DNA from: Terfezia claveryi
Taxonomy: Eukaryota; Ascomycota; Pezizomycetes; Pezizales; Pezizaceae
Length of the DNA: 42,053 nucleotides
Reading direction: 5' to 3'
Assembly: GCA_015179025.1 (NCBI GenBank)
Contig: WHUX01000334.1
Location: forward strand, 1 to 42,053
In this document: one piece after another, positions 34,846-42,053 of the stretch
Layout of the letters: every line of letters starts with the position of its first letter
How positions within the stretch are numbered: position 1 is the stretch's first letter
Made by a program: the position numbers and the translations under genes
The notes under the pieces: model-generated
The model's input: only the letters and a program-made list of their open reading frames with translations
Told to the model about the DNA's origin: nothing
Databases searched by the model: none

Positions 34846-35448
34846 CTAACGGGCAGTGGTATCCCATATTAAACAATCCCACTCTCGTTTACAACACTTT
34901 TCCCAATAAGATCGACAACTCATCTTGCACTCCTGGCAACCGCCATTACATCTGTACCTGTAAATCCAGTACACCATTGAAAAACCGGCCCCCCAGGTCC
35001 CAGGAATAATTGGTCTAAACAACCAAGCGTCACAATCCCAAGGCTCAAATCTCGCTGCCTCCACTGCAGCTATTTCCTCCAGAAAAGAATTACCTCCATC
35101 AGAACCTTCCTTAGGTCCAGACATCTCTACCAATACCTCTGCGCCCCCAACGTCTACCTCAACACACCAATCAGAAAACATGACACTCTTGCCGGAAGAA
35201 CTAGAACTAGATTCTAGACCAGTAGACGAAGAAAAACCAGGACCATAAGAAACATCAGGATCCTGACATCCAGCCTCACCAGCGTCGTGAGCCACTGAGC
35301 CAACAGAACCGTCAGTCGAATGGAGATCATAAGGATCATCAGCCACCACACCATCAGCACAGAAAGGTGCCAAAGAAGAAAAGTAACTCGACGATCGTAT
35401 TGTATAACCAGCTGCATTTGGTTGCGGACAGACGACGAAATCAGACAT
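34846..35448 (-). CDS. Antisense leader ORF of LTR1 family, function unknown
   Basis: A 200-codon uninterrupted frame on the strand opposite to gag, filling the leader between LTR and gag. Its ATG (complement of 35446-35448) is one base from the gag ATG (35450-35452), so the two starts diverge. The product begins MSDFVVCPQPNAAGY, has an acidic Asp/Gly/Ser-rich middle with a Ser run (LESSSSSSGK), conserved Trp-rich blocks (FEPWDCDAWLFRPIIPGTW) and a Cys-rich tail with the pattern C-x3-C-x2-C-x3-C-x6-CC-x5-C in the last 32 residues. A longer frame begins at 35631 inside the gag antisense, but the Met at 35448 is shared with element A. Homologues in A and B are broken by Trp->stop changes, a lost ATG and a MITE. 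I recognise no domain. Caution: the strand is poor in CAG/CAA/CGA codons, so its openness may partly reflect composition. Confidence 0.5.
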   Translation of the reverse strand: MSDFVVCPQPNAAGYTIRSSSYFSSLAPFCADGVVADDPYDLHSTDGSVGSVAHDAGEAGCQDPDVSYGPGFSSSTGLESSSSSSGKSVMFSDWCVEVDVGGAEVLVEMSGPKEGSDGGNSFLEEIAAVEAARFEPWDCDAWLFRPIIPGTWGAGFSMVYWIYRYRCNGGCQECKMSCRSYWEKCCKREWDCLIWDTTAR

Positions 35449-35449
35449 A

Positions 35450-37198
35450 ATGGCATCTGAACTTAGTAAGAAGACTAAGAGGTCGAGACGGTTAACTATG
35501 TTACCCGAAGATATTAAGAAATTAGTAGAAGAAACTCCCAGAAAGACCAGATTTATAGTTCCTAACACAGAAGGGGAAATAAATCTGCCCATGGATATAG
35601 AATTAGGAGAACCAGGTGGAGCAGGAACCAAACTATATTTTAGTATGGCTTTACCTCTCGCACCAGAAGAATTTTGGAACAGACATCTTCCAACACTTGA
35701 GGAGATTTTGAAATATACTCGCTCAATGGGACATGCCCAACAGTATCATCCTGATGATACTCGACTCTTAATGGAAGCCGTAGCAAAGCACTACTTATGG
35801 CTAACACCTTACCCATTCAAAGAAGAAGACTTAGAAATGAACGCATTTTTAAGTAAAGAATTAAAGAAACCTGTTGTTCTACTCTTAAGGAAACCGAATT
35901 GGGTAATAAATAACTGGGAAGAAATAATGGCATTTATGATGAGCGGCACTCATCTAGAAGAATCAGCACATACCGCGGAGGATTTTTTCAATCCTAGCAA
36001 AGAACTTCCAGGAGCGATCCTGAGAACACCGAAAGATCAATCGAAAGGCAAAGGTCGAGCACCTGAGACACCAGAAAGGAGGACTGGGTCAGCCAAAGAA
36101 CCAGACGACAAAGACCAACTACTAGGAGATATAGAATTACCAGAAGACGATGATGATCTAGATACAGGACTAGACCAATAGCAGCAGAAAACACAAGGAG
36201 GAGGACGAGATCCCGATGATAGCGGAGATGATAGCTCGGACTCTGATAAGGCATCGTCAGTTGCAAGTCAAACTCTTAAAAGAAAACCCAAACGAGGAAA
36301 ATCAGTTAAACACCAGCAATGGGAATCTACAACAGGAATGGTTACAACGGGTAACCATAAAGCAACGAATGCTTTAAAAGGAATAAAGATTGATATGCCA
36401 GAAAAATTAAGAGGAGAAGACAAAAAATGGCAAGACTCACAATATTTTGACTCTTAGGCCACAGCAATGCAACGTTGGTTTGTTCTCAAAAGAATAGATT
36501 TAGAAGGCGCTTCAGCTCTGGAAATTGTTAGATTCAGAATGGAAGGGAGCGCGCTCACTACTTATAATCAATTCCTAAGAGAAAAAGGAAAGAATGCAAC
36601 ATTCTTTGGATTCATACTAGCGCTAAGGGATTTTCTAATACCCTCTACTAGTAAGGACATTTTGTGGAAATGATGGGAGACAGCCACACCATACAAGGAC
36701 GGACGTCACATGGGAATCAAACAGTTTGCCAACTGGCTTACTGAAATGCAAATCAAATTGATTGACAAGGATGGCAAACAATCAATATCGCAGGAAGTAA
36801 AAAGAAGAAAGTTTCTTAATCACCTGCCGCCATACATGTCAGCTACATTAATTCCTTTAATCAAAGAAGAATGGTCATATGATCAGCTCGTACATCAAGC
36901 GGAGTTATATGAAGCTTCCAAGAAGGATATTGCCCCACCATCCACAACAAATACATCCCGACGACAACACCCTCAGTGTGAAAATCGAACTCATGGTCCA
37001 CGCAGGGACCAGAATCAACGACAAAAAACCGGATTTAATCCTAGCAGCAATCCCAACACCAAACCCAACACAGAAAATCAGAAGGACTCAGATTGGGACA
37101 CCATCACAAAAAAATTGGATCAGAAGACGAAGATGCAATTAATTAAAGACAAGAAATGTCTATGGTGTTGGAACTCTGGACACTCTTACAAGGACTGT
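35450..37198 (+). pseudogene. Element C gag (three stops)
   Basis: Starts MASELSKKTKRSRRLTMLPE. The first open part (35450-36181, 243 codons) holds the basic N-terminus, KLYFSMALPLAPEEF and VINNWEEIMAFM blocks and ends in an acidic EDDDDLD tract at TAG 36179-36181. The frame continues through stops at about 36456 and 36671 (the other two LTR1 copies are also broken in this region). It includes a capsid-like region (FVLKRIDLEGASALEIVRF; MGIKQFANWLTEMQIKLIDK) and an intact CCHC zinc knuckle at 37157-37198 (C-x2-C-x4-H-x4-C), whose final Cys codon abuts the Plavaka end. About 583 codons in total. The best preserved gag of the family here. Confidence 0.9.
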
Positions 37199-37199
37199 A

Positions 37200-37590
37200 C
37201 ATCAGGAACGATTTTCTTACGCCGCAACACCATCACCAAGCGCCCTGACGATAGTTGCCTGCTAGCTGGGCGCCTGATGCCTCCAGGACGTTTCGTCACC
37301 ACGGCGCAACTGGTTGTAGTCTGACGCCCCGGCGTTGAAAGATGTAGTCTGACGCCCCGGCGCTGAGTGCTTCAGGTTTCGCCGCAAGGGGTCACCAGGC
37401 GTCCTGACAATGCCCGGTCCTCATCTAGATCCTGACCGCCCTCGCGCCGTTACAACCAGGGCGCAGATCTGTTGTACTCATCCTGGACTCTCACCATCTT
37501 AACTTAGACCTTCACAATGTCCCCGCTCATACTGCATCCACAAACAATCACACTGAGAATTCTGATTTTTAGATCCCAACTAATTCAATT
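37200..37590. repeat. Subterminal repeat region of the Plavaka-like element
   Basis: GC-rich stretch beginning CATCAGGAA. A 28-bp unit is repeated in tandem (identical 20-bp cores TGTAGTCTGACGCCCCGGCG at 37315-37334 and 37343-37362). A second motif, TCACCA-GCG-CCTGAC, occurs at about 37229-37246 and 37389-37406. Short inverted versions (GCGCCTGATG at 37270-37279) are also present. Such arrays near the ends of CACTA-like elements usually serve as transposase-binding sites; the role here is inferred. Confidence 0.65.
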
Positions 37591-39220
37591 CTATTCATAC
37601 AACTCATTCCACGTACTGAAATCTATCCTGTTGTTCACCAACCAGACCCTCCCCTTCTCCAATGGTATCAGATGAGCCATCCCCTCTATATCTGAAATTC
37701 TTACAAAATGCATATCGAGTTGCTCGTCCCTGAATTCCATTCGTATCATCCCTTCCTCACTATGTGGTCTCCTTGGACCCTTTACCCGCATTAACCTTAC
37801 GTATGCTACCTCATGTTCACCCTGTATCCCGTCCCATACCCTGAACACCCCTTCTAACCTCCCCACCGTCCTCCCATCCAGTTTACCATTGGAGTTTTCG
37901 CATCTTGGTCTCCGCCGAACCCAAACCCAATCCGCTCGCACATCTCCTGTCTTTCGGAATCCCTGATTACCAGTCCATCGCACGTGATGTATTTCGGTGC
38001 CATCCCCCTGAAATTGTTGAACTGGAACCGCAATGCTATCGAAGTATTCTCCCCGGTACCTTCCTATCTGCCCAATGTCCCCTCCCATCCCCTCTGAATT
38101 ACCATTCAATCTCATGTACTCCTGGAACTTCGACACCAAGTTCGGGATTCTCAGTATGCTCGCCAGGGTTGTGAGCGTCTCCGGACTACCACTCTGAGCC
38201 TGCTTCCGCCCTCGCAATACCGGATTTCGGGGTTTCACTTTTTTACCGGGGTTGCTTTTCTCCAACGTTGCCACCAGGCTCTTAATATCACTTCCCAAAT
38301 TTAACTCCTTATCCCACGCACACAAATTCAACTCTAACATCTTAAATGCACCTTCCCTCGCATGACTATCTAGAACCTGCGAACTGGCGTCAACTCTATT
38401 CGAGCGGCGATAAGCGTCTTTCAGGGGCTTGTGAAGGGCCTCCGTAATCTCGGTAGAAAACTGGGGTAGCGTTCCAAAACGTACAACTTGTTCAGCATAA
38501 TGTGTTAGCAAGTGCAACTTTGGGTAGTTGAATGCCGCTTGGCCTAGAATCTCCTGTACCAAGTTTTGCCGTTCTTGTCGATTTACAGATGCTTCCTTTG
38601 CCTTCTTCCTTGCAGTGACTTCAAAATAACTGGAAATCGTGCTTTGACGAGCCTGAGAAGCAGCCATATCTTTAGACGCTCCTTTAGCTCGCTTGTGATC
38701 TGACTTAGAAGCACGAAATTCTGCAAAGACATGTTTGTACTTGTGGAAATCCTCCAGGTACTTAGACATATATTTGATGGTCTCCGGTGTGTGACTTCGA
38801 TATTGGGCAATCAGACAGAAATCCGATAGGGCGCGAATAGCTCGAATAGCAATTTTCAAATCACTCTGAGCAGCAGGCGGTAGACGACTGGTGTCCTCCT
38901 CTCGACGCATGGCGGCTGTAAAACACGCAAGTATTACTCTTCCTACCCCTCGCATTTCCGTACCACTCCACATTGTGATTTGGCGATATTGCTTCTTTGG
39001 CGGGTTAAACCCTGGATATGGTGGTAAACTGCCCCATATTTCGTCGAAAACGGGAAGGCGTTTATGTTTCCCCAAAAACCCCTGCACCCAATCCATAATA
39101 TTCTTTTGGACTCCTAAAAGTATATTATGAAGTATATCTGCTCGGACTATTGTTGGTGGGTGGACATTTGGGAGGCCCCAAAGTGCATTCTGGATCGGTT
39201 TAACATCTGCTTTAGCTAAT

Positions 39221-39282
39221 CTGTTTGGCACATACTTAAATTAGTTACCTCCTCCAGCAATATTTATCCAGTTACAACTTAC
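39221..39282 (-). other. Intron 2 of the transposase pseudogene
   Basis: Donor GTAAGT (39282-39277), branch-like AACTAAT, acceptor CAG, 62 bp. Joining GC at the exon end to A-TTA-GCT gives Ala-Leu-Ala in frame with the 546-codon tail. Confidence 0.78.
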
Positions 39283-39888
39283 GCATCATTATCACTAGCT
39301 TCCCAAAGACGCTCATAGGCAGCATGATCACGGTCACTATACGGTCGTTTGGGCCACAATCCAAGCTGATCTCGGCTCGCTACGCAAATTGCACACCGGT
39401 TGACTTTGATGCAATGAATATTAACATTCTCCATGTGATCTGCAAGCCATGCTGATAAAATAGGGACACAGCGCCGGATGTTTTCATCCCCACAGACCAT
39501 CTCACATCCGCCGGCCTTTCATGAGTCAGCGATAGCCCTAGAACGTCTGCTGGACGGACGGAAACTCACATTAAAAACTTGGACTAGGGGGGCTAATATT
39601 CGTTCGATGAGTCGGTGTTGCGTTTCTAAAGCATCATATTCCTGGTCCTGAACCGAAAATCCACTCAGAGACTTAGTTCGTTTAGGGCCAATTGGCAACA
39701 GAGCTATCAGAATCCATGCTTGGTTGGACGGCTTGTTTCGCACATCAGAAGGAATGTTTCCCAAACTCATGAAAATCGGCCACAATTTTTTATCCCAGAA
39801 AAGTTTGTCAAGCATGTTTGATCGACGTTATTAGGATAGGTATGAGAGTGGTGCCAATGGGTAGGGTCATCTGGTGGCTCGTAAGTGT

Positions 39889-39934
39889 CTGGTAACAAAG
39901 CGAATTTGTAGTAACTATCCCCTCAAAAACATAC
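39889..39934 (-). other. Intron 1 of the transposase pseudogene
   Basis: Donor GTATGT (39934-39929) and acceptor CAG (AG at 39890-39889), 46 bp. Splicing joins the WWWDMQ codons to an in-frame TLPIGTTLIP block, as expected for the family, so the splice signals have survived although the reading frame has not. Confidence 0.75.
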
Positions 39935-40697
39935 CTGCATATCCCACCACCATTCCGCCGTATGCATCTCTGTGTAAACTCTAGAGCCGTGTAGATCAAA
40001 CTCACGCCTTGGTGCGAATACCAGATCCCGGCGTACACTTTCTGGCGGAGAAGATACGAATGCACTAACAGCGTCTCTATAAAAAAATTGGACGCCTGTT
40101 TGCAGGTGAAAATCCACAGTCCATTCCGCCACTCCGGTTGGTCTACCAATCCACGCATTTTCTTACGCCACGTATAACCAGACTTGTACCCGACTGCTAG
40201 TGTCCTGAAAGCATCCATAGGGAGCAGTTCATCGTGGAAAAATCGGTCAATCTGTCGCATTGAAGTTTTGCTCTCATGGAAGAACCGGCAAGCTTATATT
40301 CATAAGCATTCGTGAATGGTGACAATGGATTCCATGACGGGTCCCGAATATGAGTGAATAATGACTGACGTATAACGTGTCCGACTGCAGGCTGGGTGGA
40401 AGACACTGTCCGACAGATGTAGCTGATCCAGAGCGTCAGTACTTCCCCTAGTGTCTCGTGTTTCGATGCTGACGAGAATATTATTGTTGGTATCCAAAGA
40501 AACTATCGGTCTGCTGGGGTGAGCATTTCCTCCGGTCAAATTACCCACCGGCGACGTTTGACGGTTGAACTTTGCTCTGGGAGTGGTGCATTATCAATGG
40601 CAATCGATTCCAATTGTTTCGCACGGTGTTTGCTACGCAGATGGCGACCATAATAGCCTGCTTTCTTGAACTGATAGTCACAAAATTGACACCGCAT

Positions 40698-42053
40698 AAT
40701 ATACTACAGTAGAAGGATCCACTGCGTCAGCTCAGTACAGAAGCATCCCTGGGCCCTTCTTAGTACAACTATTCAGACAAACGTGACGAACTCCGACAAG
40801 CTGCACAAGTCCCCTGAGTGTCCAAAGAACGACCCTCTTCGTTCCTCTCGTGCGTAAGTCTTGAGAACCTGATCGATCAATCCCAGGTGGACTATCAAAC
40901 TCCATCGTAGTAGGTATGTCGTCCCCGGTTGGACCCAAGAGCGGAAACATAATCGATCTTATAAGTCCAGAACGAAAGTAAGTGATTCTGGAATACATCC
41001 AGGCGGTCGTTGGTATCATTATTTGTGTGATATGCCAGTGAGCAATGAACAAAATGCACTTGGGAACAAACCTTCAGGAAAAAATCTGGTTTTAGGCAGC
41101 GTCAATTACTCCAATTGTGCAAGCCGGGTGTGGTGTACGGCTTGGACTCCTGAGTGTCGAACGCATGCATTAAAAATTGTGTATCAGACCGAAATTGGCG
41201 GCCTCTTGAAATTGGACTTGCTTTGTGCTGATCAAGTGCTGATCAAAAAGGTTAGACTCAATCAGGAGCTCATTGAGTCCAATAAAATGTTACAAGTATG
41301 ATTATGCTCTTGCGCGTGTTCAGACTATTGTTTATAAATGTTCTTTCAATTGAAGGTATTAGTTGGGCACAACCCTCCAGGGAATCTTTAAGGTATGCAG
41401 ACTAGGTTTTAGTAACAGGAAAGGACTTACTTGGCTTTGTACAAGCACGTGATCTCGTAATCCATGGCCAAGAACAATAGTCAAACTCAGGTGACAGGGT
41501 CTAGTCTAGTCTTGTCATAGTCTGGTTGGCACAAGTCTTATCTAAGGATATTTAGTCACAAAGAAGCTCGGTTTGTAGCGTTATTGACAAGCGCTTTGTT
41601 ACATTTATAGGATATGCATACATTTCTTTGATTGTTTGCTTCAGGCCTGCATGTCTTCATCCGAAAAAGAATTCTTTATGCCAAACTAACCACCTATATT
41701 AAGTGTATCTATGTCTCTGAGCGAAACCTCACAATACCTTCCTCCCAAATTTCGTATAGAATAACACCTTGTACAGACACCAAGACTCCATACTGGTATT
41801 TTTGCTGACTAGATACAGGAATCAAATATTCATTCATTCAGGGTTTGACTCTGTATATCATCTTTGGATTGTAAGAGGCCATTTGTTGATTTTTTCTAAC
41901 CACGGAATAATATTCACCTAAACATGGTAATTGCATGTTAGGACAACTTAGCTGGATTTTCGCTAACTAGATACAGGAACGAAATTTCTTTAGATTGTGT
42001 TTCTCTGGTACGGACACTGAGCGACTAGACTAGGATCACCACTAACTGGATGT
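40698..42053. other. Unassigned DNA upstream of the transposase
   Basis: No recognisable gene. Short frames on both strands (for example plus 41023-41301, minus 40732-41052) have no motif I know. The last 260 bp contain two direct copies of a GCTRACTAGATACAGGAA-like unit (41801-41821 and 41959-41979) and a partial third at the window edge, which look like subterminal repeats and suggest the right end of the transposon is close to, but outside, the window. Confidence 0.5.

Larger units (their letters stand above)
33941..37199 (+). mobile_element. Element C: LTR1 chromovirus, 3' part missing
   Basis: LTR, leader with antisense ORF, and gag up to the last Cys codon of the zinc knuckle, where the Plavaka-like element begins at 37200. 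It is inserted in E pol. Less decayed than A or B: gag has three stops in 1.75 kb and retains many CpG sites. Pol and the 3' LTR, if present, lie beyond the window. Confidence 0.92.
37591..40697 (-). pseudogene. Plavaka-type transposase, decayed, with two introns
   Basis: Minus strand. The N-terminus has a C2H2 finger starting at ATG 40697 (CQFCDY...HLRSKH), followed by NPLSPFTNAYEYKLA (about 40335), RQIDRFFHDELLP (40220-40260), VFAPRREFD and YTEMHTAEWWWDMQ (39940-40040). Intron 1 is 39889-39934 (46 bp, GTATGT...CAG, phase 0). The block around the expected first catalytic Asp (39800-39850) is frameshifted. Next come SNQAWILIALLPIGPKR (39700-39760), an in-frame TGA at 39519-39521, and CGDENIRRCVPILSAWLADHM (about 39480). 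Intron 2 is 39221-39282 (62 bp, GTAAGT, branch CTAAT, CAG), which restores the frame exactly. A 546-codon open tail (37591-39231) carries DILHNILLGVQKNIMDWVQGFL, QYRSHTPETI and FGTLPQFSTEITEALHKPLKDAY, typical of Plavaka transposases. At least five frameshifts or stops, all in the N-terminal half, make it a pseudogene. Confidence 0.85.
37200..42053 (-). mobile_element. Plavaka-like DNA transposon, one end in window
   Basis: The LTR1 gag homology stops after GGACTGTA and a new, GC-rich sequence starts CATCAGGAACGATTTTC. From there to the window end lie GC-rich subterminal repeats, a decayed minus-strand transposase (37591-40697) and about 1.3 kb of unassigned DNA with direct repeats. The other terminus is not seen, so length and duplication cannot be verified; the left flank TA (37198-37199) is a candidate 2-bp duplication. 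It inserted into element C gag, making it among the youngest insertions. Confidence 0.8.

Noticed and set aside
37273..37279. CCTGATG as the right terminus of a short element starting at CATCAGG 37200
   Set aside because: Gives an 80-bp unit with no matching flanking duplication, and gag homology does not resume after it; more likely one of the subterminal inverted motifs.
40732..41052. 106-codon minus-strand ORF as a transposase N-terminal exon
   Set aside because: It lies upstream of the zinc-finger ATG at 40697 and shows no Plavaka-like block; no splice signals convincingly join it.
41023..41301. 92-codon plus-strand ORF upstream of the transposase
   Set aside because: No motif, no recognisable relatives, and ordinary length for chance in this composition.
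1..42053. tRNA, rRNA or host housekeeping genes
   Set aside because: No cloverleaf, rRNA-like segment or non-transposon protein domain was recognised on either strand.

Overview
This window is a heterochromatin-like block of a filamentous fungal genome made almost entirely of transposable elements; no ordinary host gene was found. A fungal source is suggested by Ty3/gypsy chromoviruses with C-terminal chromodomains, a Plavaka-type DNA transposon whose transposase carries 46- and 62-bp introns with fungal splice signals, and decay dominated by C-to-T / G-to-A changes at CpA/TpG and CpG (repeat-induced-mutation-like). An ascomycete is my leaning from the CAG->TAG, CAA->TAA and TGG->TAG stops, but the sequence does not settle it.

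Layout. 1-1931: Ty1/copia pol relic. 2590-5590: relic of a Ty3/gypsy gag-pol. 5630-6457: unassigned gag-like coding relic. 6458-24083: element A, a minus-strand chromovirus of a family I call LTR1 (LTR about 680 bp, TGTAATG...CATTACA), whose leader is split by element B (14599-23838, 9,240 bp, two 686-bp LTRs, 5-bp duplication GCTAG). B itself carries a 248-bp MITE-like insert (22595-22842). 24084-24568: plus-strand LTR1 fragment (G) inside A's 5' LTR. 24569-33940: element E, a different gypsy element, inserted in G; its gag is split by element F (26092-32215, 6,124 bp, two 460-bp LTRs, duplication GAAGG), the youngest-looking and most GC-rich retroelement. 33941-37199: element C, another plus-strand LTR1 copy, inserted in E's reverse transcriptase/RNase H region. 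37200-42053: Plavaka-like DNA transposon inserted in the zinc knuckle of C's gag, its far end outside the window.

The inferred order is A; then B and G into A; E into G; F and C into E; Plavaka into C. Decay follows the order: A is riddled with stops, B somewhat less, C has three stops in gag, and F has four pol stops plus one gag frameshift.

The most interesting candidate is a 200-codon antisense ORF in the LTR1 leader (34846-35448 in C), starting one base from the gag ATG on the opposite strand and ending in a Cys-rich tail; homologues, broken only by transition-type stops, a lost ATG and the MITE, are present in A and B. Other points: bZIP-type TGACTCA sites in LTR1 U3 repeats, a Cys/His-bearing pol linker, an in-frame 18-bp minisatellite in F pol, a perfect 22-bp palindrome in the E LTR, and shared terminal sequence between the MITE and the Plavaka end.
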